The notes under the pieces are model-generated. The model was not told the DNA's origin. It saw nothing but the letters and a program-made list of their open reading frames with translations, and made no database searches. A stretch of DNA of 64,000 nt from positions 1 through 64,000 of the forward strand of contig CANRJM010000007.1 in NCBI GenBank assembly GCA_947630925.1, given 5' to 3'. Shown here in pieces: positions 38,576-48,446 of the stretch (the stretch's first letter is position 1; every line of letters starts with the position of its first letter). The stretch comes from an uncultured Lachnospiraceae bacterium (lineage in GTDB: Bacteria > Bacillota > Clostridia > Lachnospirales > Lachnospiraceae). The position numbers and the translations under genes were made by a program.

Positions 38576-41500
38576 TCAATCCTTTTTCCACGTTACCTGA
38601 CTGCCATGATTGCCTTTTGTTACGATTAATTGGTTGGGGATCTGTTCTTTTAATTCATTGACATGGGAAATGACTCCCACTAAACGGTTTCCACCCGCCA
38701 ATTCCAGCAACACCCTGACTGCGGTGTCTCTTACCTCCTCGCTCAGCGAACCAAAGCCTTCATCTACAAACATGGTATCAATATGCGTTTTTCCTACTGT
38801 ATTCTGCACAACATCCGCCATACCAAGAGCCATAGAAAGAGAAGCTAAAAAGGTCTCCCCTCCCGATAACGTGTGGGCGTCCCTGCTCTTTCCTGTCGCC
38901 GGATTGTAAACGTCCAGATCCAGACCGCTCTCTCCCTGCCCTGTCTTATCCAAATCGCGGCACTGTAACAGGAACCGGTTTGCTGTCATCTTTTGGAGAC
39001 GTTTATTTGCCGCCTGAATAATTTTCTTAAAATATTGTCTCTGCACATACGTCTGAAAATGTACTCTGCCGTTTGCCACACTGTTAAGCGATGCCATAAC
39101 CTTTCTATGCGCCGCCAAAGTCCCCTGCTCTTTTAACAGGCGTTCCACACGCGCAAAGATTTTAGCATTTGTCTGATGCTGGTAGCTTAACTTCCGGATC
39201 CACTCATTTTTTTGTTCCTTTTTCTCCTGCAAACTGCAAAGCTGTTTCTGAATCTCATCGACTGACGCTTTTTTTCTTCCGGCAATACGCTGTTCCAGTG
39301 TCTCTAACCTCGTATCGTTCTGTAACTTTTTTCTTTCATATTGCTGAATAGACTGTTCTCGCTCCTGCTGACCTGCATAAAGACTGCGTGCGGCAAAATA
39401 TGCCTCTTTACCGGCAAAACCATTTCGTTTCCAAGCCTCGCAAAAAAGAGTTTCTGCCTCTGCCTCCTCCGTATACAATTTCTTAAGAAGTTTTTGGTTG
39501 GCTTCTCTCTCCCCAAGTAAAGTATCATATTTCCTTTTCCATTGTACCGCATTTTCTTCTGCCTGTGCAACTTCTGCGGAAAGCTGTTCCAACTGTCCCT
39601 CAAGCTCTTTCTGCTCCTTCTGCCCTTCACTGCCTGATCGGATGCTGACTTTGCTTTGCAGCAGCCCTTTCTGCACCTCCAGCTCCCGGAGTTCCATTTC
39701 TGTCCGTCTTCCCTTCTCTTCCCTTTCCTGCAGCTTGTCCCGGTACTTCTGTATCTCCTTTACGATATCATCTGTTTTTTTCTGTTTGATCTCTTTTTCT
39801 TTCTTTTCCTCCTGCAGGATAGAAAGCTTCTGTTTTTGCTTTTGTATCTCCTGGTCATTTTTCTCATATTCCTTTTGGAAGATTTCCGGAAGGGCAGCAT
39901 TTTCCGGTTCCTCCCCAGCCGATAGTCCCAGTTCTTCTTCCGGCTGTTGCCCTAAATCAAATAACTTTTCTCCACTCTGTATCAAATCCTGTTTCCCTTT
40001 TTCCACCAGACTTTTCTGCGCTTGTACTGATTGCTGATGGAACTCTTTTTTCTGCTGCGCCTGCTGCTCTTTCTCCTTTGCCGCCTCTAACTCATCCTTC
40101 GTCACCGTCCCGTTTGCCTGCTTCGCAGGAGCCGGATGCTCTATGGAGCCGCAGACCGGACACGGCTGTCCCTTTTGCAGTTCTTTTGCAAGGAAATAGG
40201 ACTGTGCGGCAATATAGGCGTCGCTTTTATCTTCATATTCCTGCCGGCATTTTTTCCAATACCGCATGATCTGCGCCAATGCCTTTTCTTCCTCATATAA
40301 TTGTCTCCACTGCGCAAAGAACGCCCGGTAAGCCCTTTCAAAATCCTCTAACCTCTCTTTTCTCCCCTCTGCCTGCAATCGTTTCTGCTCCTCCTTCTCC
40401 AGAGAAAGCTCCAATCCCTGATGCAGCTCCAACCACCGCTCAGTTTCTTCTTTCTCCTGTTCCAGTTTCTGCCCTTCTTCCCTGCACGCATTTTGCTCTT
40501 TCCGATTTTGATCCAGTTCCCTCTTTTTCGTTTCCAGTTTTTCCAAACACCGGTCAAGCTGGGATAAGTGTTCCAATTCTTCTGTGATTTGGTGAATCCG
40601 CCTTAACAACGCCGGCTGTTTTTCCCGGTATTCCCTATTTTTTCTTTCTTTCCTCTCTACAGCTTCTTCCAACTGCTCTCTGTATTCCTTTTCAATAACC
40701 TCCTGTTTCTTTTTCTCCGCCTCGGCGCGTATCCGCTCCTCATGTCGCCTGAGATATTCCTCTTCATATTTTTGGACGTCTTGCGCACGTTTTGCAAGCT
40801 CGCTCTGCTTCTTTAAATCCTCCATCTTCTCCTTTTGAGACAAAAGCTCCTTTTGAATCATCTCCTCTCTTTCCAAATTCGCAATATCTTGATTTAAAGA
40901 AAGCTTTTCCTGATATGCCTGGTTCGCTTCCGCCTGCTGACGCTCCAATGCCTCTAACTCTTTTTTCTCCTCTGCCAATAACACTTTCGTTTTATTAATG
41001 CTTTCCTCTAAAAATTCTTGTATTCTTTCCGCATCGGTTTCCAAAAACGGAAGCGTCTGTTCCCACTCTGCCTCATTCCCTGTGCATTCCAGGATAACGC
41101 CCCGAACCGATTCATGGAGCTGCGTGAGATTTTCCTGAAAACTTTTTTGGCTTTCCCTGTACTCTTCCAGAATCTTTCGCTCAATTTTCTCGTAGACTCC
41201 TGTTGCAAAAATCTGTTGAAAAATCTCTTTCCGTTTCCCGGTCCTATCCATAATCAATTCCTGAAACTCTCCCTGCGCGATCATGGCAATTTTATGAAAC
41301 TGCTCTGCCGTCAGACCGATAATCTCCTGAATCTTTTGATTGGTGTCGTTAACCTTGCCGACAAACTCCTTCCCATCCGGTAAGATCAAAGAGACCCTTG
41401 CAGGCTGCCTGGTAATCCCATACACTCCCTCTTTATTTTTCCTCTTTGCTTTTCTGTCATAGGCCGGATAACGTTTTACCGTATATCTCTGGCGTTCCCC

Positions 41501-41761
41501 ATGCGCGCCATAAGAGAAAGTAAAGGCAACATAAGTCTCTATTGTATCAGAAGCATATTCGCTTCTCATCATATATCCTTTTCTCTCCCTACCGCTCATT
41601 GTATCATAGAGAGCAAACATAATCGCGTCAAAAATTGTTGATTTTCCGGAGCCCGTATCTCCTGCGATTAAAAAAAGTCCATGATCAACTGCCGTAAAAT
41701 CAATTGTCTCGACACGGCCATAAGAGCCAAAGGCCGACATAACTAATTTTTCAGGCTTCAT
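38576..41761 (-). CDS. sbcC: Exonuclease SbcC / SMC-type ATPase
   Basis: MKPEKLVMSAFGSYGRVETIDF, GDTGSGKSTIFDAIMFALY, long coiled coils with CPVCGS zinc hook, SGGETFLASLSMALGMAD. Confidence 0.96.
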   Translation of the reverse strand: MKPEKLVMSAFGSYGRVETIDFTAVDHGLFLIAGDTGSGKSTIFDAIMFALYDTMSGRERKGYMMRSEYASDTIETYVAFTFSYGAHGERQRYTVKRYPAYDRKAKRKNKEGVYGITRQPARVSLILPDGKEFVGKVNDTNQKIQEIIGLTAEQFHKIAMIAQGEFQELIMDRTGKRKEIFQQIFATGVYEKIERKILEEYRESQKSFQENLTQLHESVRGVILECTGNEAEWEQTLPFLETDAERIQEFLEESINKTKVLLAEEKKELEALERQQAEANQAYQEKLSLNQDIANLEREEMIQKELLSQKEKMEDLKKQSELAKRAQDVQKYEEEYLRRHEERIRAEAEKKKQEVIEKEYREQLEEAVERKERKNREYREKQPALLRRIHQITEELEHLSQLDRCLEKLETKKRELDQNRKEQNACREEGQKLEQEKEETERWLELHQGLELSLEKEEQKRLQAEGRKERLEDFERAYRAFFAQWRQLYEEEKALAQIMRYWKKCRQEYEDKSDAYIAAQSYFLAKELQKGQPCPVCGSIEHPAPAKQANGTVTKDELEAAKEKEQQAQQKKEFHQQSVQAQKSLVEKGKQDLIQSGEKLFDLGQQPEEELGLSAGEEPENAALPEIFQKEYEKNDQEIQKQKQKLSILQEEKKEKEIKQKKTDDIVKEIQKYRDKLQEREEKGRRTEMELRELEVQKGLLQSKVSIRSGSEGQKEQKELEGQLEQLSAEVAQAEENAVQWKRKYDTLLGEREANQKLLKKLYTEEAEAETLFCEAWKRNGFAGKEAYFAARSLYAGQQEREQSIQQYERKKLQNDTRLETLEQRIAGRKKASVDEIQKQLCSLQEKKEQKNEWIRKLSYQHQTNAKIFARVERLLKEQGTLAAHRKVMASLNSVANGRVHFQTYVQRQYFKKIIQAANKRLQKMTANRFLLQCRDLDKTGQGESGLDLDVYNPATGKSRDAHTLSGGETFLASLSMALGMADVVQNTVGKTHIDTMFVDEGFGSLSEEVRDTAVRVLLELAGGNRLVGVISHVNELKEQIPNQLIVTKGNHGSQVTWKKD

Positions 41762-42924
41762 TCCTGCTCCTCCTCTACCTCTTCCAAAATTTTCAGGAAC
41801 CTCTCTTTCTCCTGTTCGTTCATTTCACGTCCCGACATATCCAGAAAAAAAGTCTGAAATGCTTCAAACGGAGTACTTTCCCCTATAGGGACGGCTTCCT
41901 CCTGTAAAAGCCTTTTTGTCCGCGTATTCTCAACCTGGATTTCTAAAATATGGTCGTAAAAATGTTCCAAATATTCTTTTGGGCGCTCTACCATATCTTC
42001 ATCCGTCAAAGTAATGCTGACATAATCATGGCAGACTTTCTCTTCCTGCGTCAATTCCGCCAAAGTCCCAAAAAGCCTGCGCACCCTCCTCAAAGGTGTT
42101 ACCGGCAAATGGCGGCATACCACTTTTCCTTTTTCTTCGAGCCCGACCACTGTAATATATTTTACCTGCTCTGCTTCGCTGACGGAATAAGGATATAAAG
42201 TTCCACAGTAACGGATATTCGGTTGTCCCATATCCTGCGGACTGTGAATATGCCCCAAAGCCACATAATCAAATTCCTTTACTAATCCAACATCCACAAT
42301 ATCCAAACCGCCAACATACAGGCGAGGCGTCTCAGAATCACACTGCACGGGTTCTCTCCCTGCGTTTGCATAAAATTGATGAGAAATCAAAACATTTCTC
42401 TGGTTCCAGTCAATGGTTTCCTGCTGTAACAAAAACCGAATGGCGTCATTGGAATTTTGTATCTTTTCTGCTCCGGGCAAATGGCGGATCATTCCCGGCT
42501 TGGTATATGGCAATAAATAGAAATGAACGGTGCCAAATGCATCCTGAAGCGTTACCTTCTGTAATCTCTCCCCCTCCTCCTGAGGCGGAAATACAGCAAT
42601 ATGAATATGATGCCTTGCCAGAAAACTGCTCCCATAGGACAAACGCTGCGCGGAATCATGGTTTCCTGCAATCACCAAAACTTCGATTTGCTTTTTACGG
42701 GCAGAAATTGAGTCCAATGCCAAAAAAAATTCTTCTAAAAGAGTCATAGCGGCTGCGGAAGGAATGGTACGGTCATAAATATCTCCTGCTATTACAATGG
42801 CGTCAGGTTCCTCCTGCTCAGCAACTTTTATTATATGACGAAGCAGATCCCTCTGCTCTTCTAACAACTCATACCCATGCATTATCTTTCCAAAATGCAG
42901 ATCGGATAAATGTAAAAATTTCAT
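41758..42924 (-). CDS. sbcD: Exonuclease SbcD
   Basis: MKFLHLSDLHFGKIMHGYELL, AGDIYDR, VIAGNHDSAQRL; ATGA overlap with sbcC. Start trimmed from 43164. Confidence 0.95.
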   Translation of the reverse strand: MKFLHLSDLHFGKIMHGYELLEEQRDLLRHIIKVAEQEEPDAIVIAGDIYDRTIPSAAAMTLLEEFFLALDSISARKKQIEVLVIAGNHDSAQRLSYGSSFLARHHIHIAVFPPQEEGERLQKVTLQDAFGTVHFYLLPYTKPGMIRHLPGAEKIQNSNDAIRFLLQQETIDWNQRNVLISHQFYANAGREPVQCDSETPRLYVGGLDIVDVGLVKEFDYVALGHIHSPQDMGQPNIRYCGTLYPYSVSEAEQVKYITVVGLEEKGKVVCRHLPVTPLRRVRRLFGTLAELTQEEKVCHDYVSITLTDEDMVERPKEYLEHFYDHILEIQVENTRTKRLLQEEAVPIGESTPFEAFQTFFLDMSGREMNEQEKERFLKILEEVEEEQE

Positions 42925-43119
42925 ATCTCTCCCTTTCCAAAAAACAAAGAAATGCCTGAATTTCTCCTCAGGTATATCGTTCTGCCGTAATTTGCATTTT
43001 CTACTTTGATTATATACAAATCGCACTATCCTTACAATAACAAAAGGCAAAATCCATACCTGTCTTTCTGCGTCAAGACTAAAAAAAGCCGCAATAAAAT
43101 TGATTGAAAGAAGAAAAAC

Positions 43120-43148
43120 TTGACAAATATACAAAGAAATGATATGAT
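43120..43148 (+). promoter_or_regulatory. Predicted sigma-A promoter for tRNA-Leu
   Basis: TTGACA-N17-TATGAT. Confidence 0.75.
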
Positions 43149-43174
43149 AACCCATGTTGTGCAATACAATACAT

Positions 43175-43257
43175 GCATCAGTGGCGGAACGGCAGACGCA
43201 ACGGACTCAAAATCCGTCGAGGGCGACCTTGTGTGGGTTCAAATCCCACCTGATGCA
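43175..43257 (+). tRNA. tRNA-Leu(CAA)
   Basis: 7-bp acceptor GCATCAG/CTGATGC, anticodon stem ACGGA/TCCGT with loop CTCAAAA (anticodon CAA), long variable arm, T-loop GGTTCAAATCC; CCA not encoded. Confidence 0.95.
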
Positions 43258-43368
43258 TTTCTTACTGATTTTACCATATCCCGGCTAATGCACGAATCCA
43301 AGCGATAGCCGGCGAGAGGTTATCTCCAACAGTATCAATTGGTATCTTTCTTTCCAATTTTTCCCTGA

Positions 43369-43677
43369 CTAAACAAAGAGCTGAATCAGAAAATCAACGA
43401 TACAGGCTCCGGCCGCTACCGTTAAAAGCCCTTTTTTCCAATACGCCAGAATCATTGCAGCCATCATACCCGCAACTGCAGATAGAACGCCGTCTGTAGA
43501 ATAAAGAATGGCTGGAAATGTCATTGCGCCAAGTACCGCATAAGGAATATAGTCAAAAAATGATTTCCAAAAAGGATTGGTTATTTTCCCCCTGCTTAAT
43601 ACAAACGGTACTGCACGAATGAGATAAGTCACTCCTGCCATCACGCCCAAATACCTCAAAAACGTCTGCCATTCCAT
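43369..43677 (-). CDS. azlD: AzlD-family branched-chain amino acid transport protein
   Basis: ~100 aa, 3-4 TM; YLIRAVPFVLSRG...PYAVLGAMTFPAILYS; adjacent to azlC. Confidence 0.85.
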   Translation of the reverse strand: MEWQTFLRYLGVMAGVTYLIRAVPFVLSRGKITNPFWKSFFDYIPYAVLGAMTFPAILYSTDGVLSAVAGMMAAMILAYWKKGLLTVAAGACIVDFLIQLFV

Positions 43678-43678
43678 T

Positions 43679-44392
43679 CTAATTTATCCTTTCTGATTCT
43701 TTCTTTTCACAAACCAAATCCCAAAACGCGCCGATCACAGCCGCCGCCACTGCGCAGATAATTATGACAAAACCGGAAGATAAACGGTTTACGGCAGGCA
43801 GCCAACGAAATCCACAACTCAATATCACTGCAATCAAAATTACCATAAATATCTTTTTATCCTCCCTTGCCTTTGGAAAAATAATTGCAATAAACATCCC
43901 ATAGATTGCAATTCCCATAGAGGAACTGATCATTTCCGGGAGAACATCCCCCAGCAATGCTCCGGCAAGCGTACCGGCAAGCCATCCAAAATATGGCAGC
44001 ATAATCAATCCATACATATAATGGCGGCTAATGTCAGTCTTCCGGTTCATCGCTACGGCAAATATTTCATCTGTAATTCCTGCCCCTACTGCCCAACGGT
44101 GAACGGTATGAAAGGACTGATCCGTCTTTTGAGAAAGCGATAAGGACATCAATGCATATCGGATATTAATCACCAACTCCGACAGCGCCATTTCCACCAA
44201 AGTTCCTCCCGTTACCATAATTTCCAGACCTGCAAACTGTCCTGCAGAAGTCAGATTCAGCATAGAGATCAGTGCCGCCTGCCACCATTTCATTCCAACG
44301 GAAACAGCCATCAGGCCAAAAGTAAAACTGACGGACAGATAACCAAGTGCAATCGGAATCCCATCCTTCATTCCCTGTCGTATTTCCTGCAT
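43679..44392 (-). CDS. azlC: AzlC-family branched-chain amino acid transport protein
   Basis: GMKDGIPIALGYLSVSFTFGLMAVSVGMKWWQAALISMLNLTSAGQFAGL. Confidence 0.9.
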   Translation of the reverse strand: MQEIRQGMKDGIPIALGYLSVSFTFGLMAVSVGMKWWQAALISMLNLTSAGQFAGLEIMVTGGTLVEMALSELVINIRYALMSLSLSQKTDQSFHTVHRWAVGAGITDEIFAVAMNRKTDISRHYMYGLIMLPYFGWLAGTLAGALLGDVLPEMISSSMGIAIYGMFIAIIFPKAREDKKIFMVILIAVILSCGFRWLPAVNRLSSGFVIIICAVAAAVIGAFWDLVCEKKESERIN

Positions 44393-44478
44393 ATCAACTC
44401 TTCCCTTTACAAGCCAAAAGCACCGCATTCCCAGAATACGATGCTTTTTCTATTTTAATTCTTTTTTTACCTTTTCCT

Positions 44479-45855
44479 TTAGCCAATAATTCTTCTGGCA
44501 CATGCCGGCTGTCTGTATCTATAACTTGAAATCTTGATGCCATCTCTTTTATTGCTGGCATGGACAACACGTCCGCCACCGATATAGAGAGCCACATGAC
44601 CAATTCTTCCGCCATTTCTATAGAATACTAAATCGCCCGGCTGAAGATTAGAAAGGCTTACGCTTCTGCCACGCCCGGATTGTGCAGCAGCCGAATGCGG
44701 CAAGCTATAACCAAACTGCGCATAAATGCTCATAGTAAAACCAGAACAATCAGCACCTCTTGTTAAGCTTGTACCACCCCACACATATGGGTTACCGACA
44801 AACTTACATGCATAAGAAGCAATCGCTGAACCGGAAGAACCGGATGGTGCGTAAGATTTGCTGCTGGAAGAAGAACTCCTGGAACTGCTGGAAGAACTCC
44901 TGGAAGAACTGCTGGAGGAGCTTCTGGAAGAACTGCTGGAGGAACTTCTGGAAGCGCTGCTTGACGTACTGGAACTGCTAGAGGAACTTGAGGAACTAGA
45001 AGTACTTGGAGCACTTGCCTGTGCATTCTGCGCAGCCAATGCTGCAAGACGCTCCTGCTCTGCCCGTTCTGCTTCTCTCTGGCGACGAAGTTTTTCTTTC
45101 TCTTCTTTGATAGAAATCGCTTTATCAAAACGTACTCTTGTTCTGACAAATTCTTTTGCCACATATCCCTTATCGCCGTCGTCAATCAGAATCTTATACC
45201 AGTTATCACTTTCGCCTACAATTTCATACTTTTCATCTTCCGGTATCTGTGTAATAATCGAAGATTTCGTACTCTTTGCAGAACGAACATTTAATGTAAC
45301 AACACCCGATTTTACAAAAGCAAATGCCGTTCCATATTTCCCTGCTAAATTTTGTGCTTCTTTGCCAATTGCAAGTAAGTCTTTCCTTATGTATCCGGTT
45401 ACACTGCCTGATTCAATCTTAACCCAACCGTTTTTTTCGCCGATGATTTCAGCAGAACCACCTTTATATAATTTACCTAAAATCTTACTGTCTGTTGTCG
45501 GATGCTTCCGAATATTGACATAATTGCTTGCAGTAGAAATACCGAGATTACGGAACTGTTTTGCAACCGTCTCTTCCTTTCTCTGCTCTTCTGTTTTCGT
45601 AACTGCCGGCTGAGACGGCGCAGCAGTTGGAGAAGCCGGCGCCGCTGCCGTGCTGCTGTCCGTCGCATTCTCCTGTGTATCAACATAATTATCCACGTAA
45701 TACTTATCTAACGATAAGGAAAGACCTGCCATTTCCGTTTCCTGACAAAAAGTAGCAGCCGAAACATCATCACCGCTCGTAGTATAACAAGCCAATGATA
45801 AAGTAACCGCTGTGCCAAATACCGCGACATTTCTTGTCCAACGTGTCTTATTCAT
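44479..45855 (-). CDS. Secreted NlpC/P60 peptidoglycan hydrolase with SH3b-like domains and serine-rich linker
   Basis: Signal peptide, SH3b-like repeats (YVNIRKHPTTDSKILGKLYKGG, LNVRSAKSTKSSIITQI), Ser-rich linker, GNPYVWGGTSLTRGADCSGFTMSIYAQFG, GDLVFYRNGGRIGHVALYIGGG. Confidence 0.93.
   Translation of the reverse strand: MNKTRWTRNVAVFGTAVTLSLACYTTSGDDVSAATFCQETEMAGLSLSLDKYYVDNYVDTQENATDSSTAAAPASPTAAPSQPAVTKTEEQRKEETVAKQFRNLGISTASNYVNIRKHPTTDSKILGKLYKGGSAEIIGEKNGWVKIESGSVTGYIRKDLLAIGKEAQNLAGKYGTAFAFVKSGVVTLNVRSAKSTKSSIITQIPEDEKYEIVGESDNWYKILIDDGDKGYVAKEFVRTRVRFDKAISIKEEKEKLRRQREAERAEQERLAALAAQNAQASAPSTSSSSSSSSSSSTSSSASRSSSSSSSRSSSSSSSRSSSSSSRSSSSSSKSYAPSGSSGSAIASYACKFVGNPYVWGGTSLTRGADCSGFTMSIYAQFGYSLPHSAAAQSGRGRSVSLSNLQPGDLVFYRNGGRIGHVALYIGGGRVVHASNKRDGIKISSYRYRQPACARRIIG
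44865..45005 (-). repeat. Low-complexity Ser-codon repeat within the NlpC/P60 gene
   Basis: Runs of Ser with interspersed Arg, encoded by recurring ctggaagaactgctggaggag units on the plus strand. Confidence 0.9.
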
Positions 45856-45937
45856 AAGAAACCTCCATTAAAAATGAAAAACTGAATTTACTACAAATCA
45901 ATATACAAATATTACAAATTTATTACGTCCAAAGTCT

Positions 45938-45966
45938 ATTATAGCAAGGGAGGCAATTTTTGTCAA
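45938..45966 (-). promoter_or_regulatory. Consensus sigma-A promoter for the NlpC/P60 gene
   Basis: Minus strand TTGACA-N17-TATAAT. Confidence 0.85.
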
Positions 45967-46106
45967 TACTTGTCATATAATTTAAAAATACGAAAAAATC
46001 TAACAATTTGGATAATTCATAAAAAAAATTTTTAATTCCTTTGAACTACATTTGTAGAACTACAATTTGTGATATAACAAAAAAAATCGCAGCTCCAGAC
46101 AGGAAA

Positions 46107-46147
46107 ATACAAGGATATTTGTTTTTGTTCCAAACATCCTTGTATTC
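46107..46147 (-). terminator. ridA terminator hairpin
   Basis: AATACAAGGAT / ATCCTTGTATT stem with extra TTTG/CAAA pairing; TTTT on the minus-strand 3' side. Confidence 0.65.
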
Positions 46148-46163
46148 TACCAGAATAGTATAT

Positions 46164-46547
46164 TTACTTCAAGGCAACTGCTTCAATCTCAACCGCTACA
46201 TCCTTTGGCAGCCTTGCTGCCTCCACACAGGATCTCGCAGGATACGGCGTAGTAAAAAATGTTTCGTAAACCTCATTGATTTTTGCAAAATCTTCCATAT
46301 CACGAATAAAGACAACCGTCTTAATGACCTTATCCATAGAAGAACCTGCCGCCTCAAGCAATGCTTTTAAATTTGTAAAAGCCTGTTTTGCCTGCTCCTC
46401 TACACTTCCGGTAACCAACTCTCCCGTCTGCGGATGAATTGGTATCATGCCGGACGTATATATCATACCGTTTCCTTCTATTGCCTGAGAATACGGTCCA
46501 ATCGCTTCCGGCGCATTTGGGGTGCTGATTTCTTTCTTCATTTCCAT
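46164..46547 (-). CDS. ridA: RidA family (reactive intermediate deaminase)
   Basis: ISTPNAPEAIGPYSQAIEGNGMIYTSGMIPIHPQTGELV, PARSCVEAARLPKDVAVEIEAVA. Confidence 0.95.
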   Translation of the reverse strand: MEMKKEISTPNAPEAIGPYSQAIEGNGMIYTSGMIPIHPQTGELVTGSVEEQAKQAFTNLKALLEAAGSSMDKVIKTVVFIRDMEDFAKINEVYETFFTTPYPARSCVEAARLPKDVAVEIEAVALK

Positions 46548-46636
46548 TACCTCTTTCCCTTTTTTATTCGTTTTCTCTTTGAGTATAACACCATTTTCCT
46601 TTTTACACCAGACCCATTTCAATGAAAGAGATTGTT

Positions 46637-46665
46637 TTGACAATTTTCACTTTCATTAGTATAGT
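46637..46665 (+). promoter_or_regulatory. Predicted sigma-A promoter for cvfB-like gene
   Basis: TTGACA-N17-TATAGT. Confidence 0.65.
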
Positions 46666-46717
46666 ATAATCAGTGCGTTAATGAAATCAGTATAAAAACA
46701 TTGGAAATGAGGAAATC

Positions 46718-47569
46718 ATGAAACAAAAAATAGAATTAGGGAACTATCAGGAATTAATAGTAACAAAAAAAACAGACTTTGGAATCTATCTTAATACTCC
46801 GGAAGGCAGGGAATCCGAAAAAATACTTCTGCCCAAAGCACAAGTACCTCCGGATACGCAGCTAAAAGATGTCATACGCGTTTTTGTTTATAAGGACTCC
46901 GAAGACAGACCAATCGCTACGACATTGGAACCTTCTATTACTTTGGGTGGCGTTGCGCGGTTATATGTAAATCAGGTTACCTCTATCGGCGCTTTTCTGG
47001 ACTGGGGACTTCCCAAGGATTTATTCCTGCCATTTAAGGAGCAGTTATATCCGGTAAAGGAAGGCGATGCTGTGTTAGTGACATTATATCTGGATAAGAG
47101 CGAACGGCTCTGCGCTTCTATGCATGTTTATGATGCTCTGCGAAATGATTCCGCTTACCGGAAAAACGATCAAGTCAGTGGCCGGGTTTATGAAATCAGT
47201 AAAAATTTTGGCGTATTTGTTGCCGTGGATGATATATATTCGGCTCTGATCCCGCAAAAAGAGGTGTTTGAAACGTATCGAATCAATCAACCTGTTTCCG
47301 CCCGCATTGCCCGGGTTATGGAAGATGGACGTCTGACACTCAGCGTAAAAAAACAAATCCCCCAGCAAATGAATGAAGACGCCGCCTTTATTTACAACTG
47401 TCTGGAAGAAGAAAACGGATTCCTTCCCTTTCATGATAAAAGCGATCCGGAATCCATCAAAAACCGTTTCCATATGAGTAAAAATGCTTTTAAACGCGCA
47501 ATTGGACATCTTCTCAAAGAGGGTAAGATTACTATTGCAGGCGACGGCATACGAAAGCAGCATCCCTGA
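46718..47569 (+). CDS. CvfB/YitL-like S1 RNA-binding protein
   Basis: LIVTKKTDFGIYLNTPEG, VTSIGAFLDWGLPKDLFLPFKEQ, GRVYEISKNFGVFVAVDDIYSALIP, winged-helix-like C-terminus. Confidence 0.88.
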   Translation: MKQKIELGNYQELIVTKKTDFGIYLNTPEGRESEKILLPKAQVPPDTQLKDVIRVFVYKDSEDRPIATTLEPSITLGGVARLYVNQVTSIGAFLDWGLPKDLFLPFKEQLYPVKEGDAVLVTLYLDKSERLCASMHVYDALRNDSAYRKNDQVSGRVYEISKNFGVFVAVDDIYSALIPQKEVFETYRINQPVSARIARVMEDGRLTLSVKKQIPQQMNEDAAFIYNCLEEENGFLPFHDKSDPESIKNRFHMSKNAFKRAIGHLLKEGKITIAGDGIRKQHP

Positions 47570-47648
47570 ATCATCCTGCTTGACAGTTTACTGCGTAACT
47601 TCTATTTTTTTAGGGCAAGCTTGTGATAAGCCTGCCCTAATCTGATTT

Positions 47649-48446
47649 CTATTCCGTAAATTCTCCAAATTTACGAAAACGTTTATATCGTTTATCCAAA
47701 AGCGTTTGGATATCCATCTTCATAAGTTCCGGAAGGGTTTCCAACAATGCTTTCTTTAATTCATCCGTCGTAGCTTTCAGGTTATTTTCCAATCCCTCTG
47801 CCGGCTCTAAAAACATTCGGTCAATCACTTCGTTTTCCAACAAATCTCCTGCTGTCATCTTCATCAGGGCAGCCGCCTCTGCTGTACGCGAAGAATCTCT
47901 CCACAAAATGCTTGCAAAGCCCTCTGGCGATAATACGGAATACATGCCATGCTCCAACATCCATACAGAATCGCCCACGGCAAGCGCCAATGCGCCGCCG
48001 CTTCCACCTTCACCGATAAAAATACTGATAATTGGTGTTTTCAGCCGGGACATTTCCATCAGATTCCGGGCAATCGCTTCTCCCTGCCCTCTCTCTTCTG
48101 CCCCGATTCCGCAAAAAGCGCCTGCCGTATTGATAAACGTAATGACCGGCCTGTGAAACTTCTCCGCCTGTTTCATCAGACGCAGCGCCTTCCGATATCC
48201 CTCAGGATTAGGCGATCCAAAATTACAGGCTACATTCTCCTCCAGTGTATGACCTTTCTGAATACCGATAACCGTGACCGGCATTCCTTCCAAAGAAGCA
48301 ATTCCTCCTACGATCGCGCCATCATCCGAAAACAAGCGGTCTCCATGAAATTCCATAAACTCTTTAAAGATAGCTTTTATAAACTGCTTTGTATTCGGGC
48401 GTTCAATCATACGGGCAATGGCTACGGATTTCATTGCATCGCTCAT
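47649..48446 (-). CDS. accA: Acetyl-CoA carboxylase carboxyltransferase subunit alpha
   Basis: [61 protein letters not shown]. Confidence 0.96.
   Translation of the reverse strand: MSDAMKSVAIARMIERPNTKQFIKAIFKEFMEFHGDRLFSDDGAIVGGIASLEGMPVTVIGIQKGHTLEENVACNFGSPNPEGYRKALRLMKQAEKFHRPVITFINTAGAFCGIGAEERGQGEAIARNLMEMSRLKTPIISIFIGEGGSGGALALAVGDSVWMLEHGMYSVLSPEGFASILWRDSSRTAEAAALMKMTAGDLLENEVIDRMFLEPAEGLENNLKATTDELKKALLETLPELMKMDIQTLLDKRYKRFRKFGEFTE

Noticed and set aside
39498-40037. Plus-strand Ser/Phe-rich ORF
   Set aside because: Antisense to the coiled-coil region of sbcC; composition follows from Glu/Lys codons on the other strand.
44858-45523. Plus-strand 221-aa ORF with striking LLEELLEELL heptad-like repeats
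   Set aside because: It is the antisense of the Ser-rich linker of the NlpC/P60 gene; periodicity is explained by Ser codons, so not a real coding sequence.
47608-47640. Inverted repeat AGGGCAaGCTT...AGCCTGCCCT considered as a cvfB/accA terminator
   Set aside because: The T-run lies on the wrong side for a plus-strand terminator and is an A-run after the stem on the minus strand; left uncalled.
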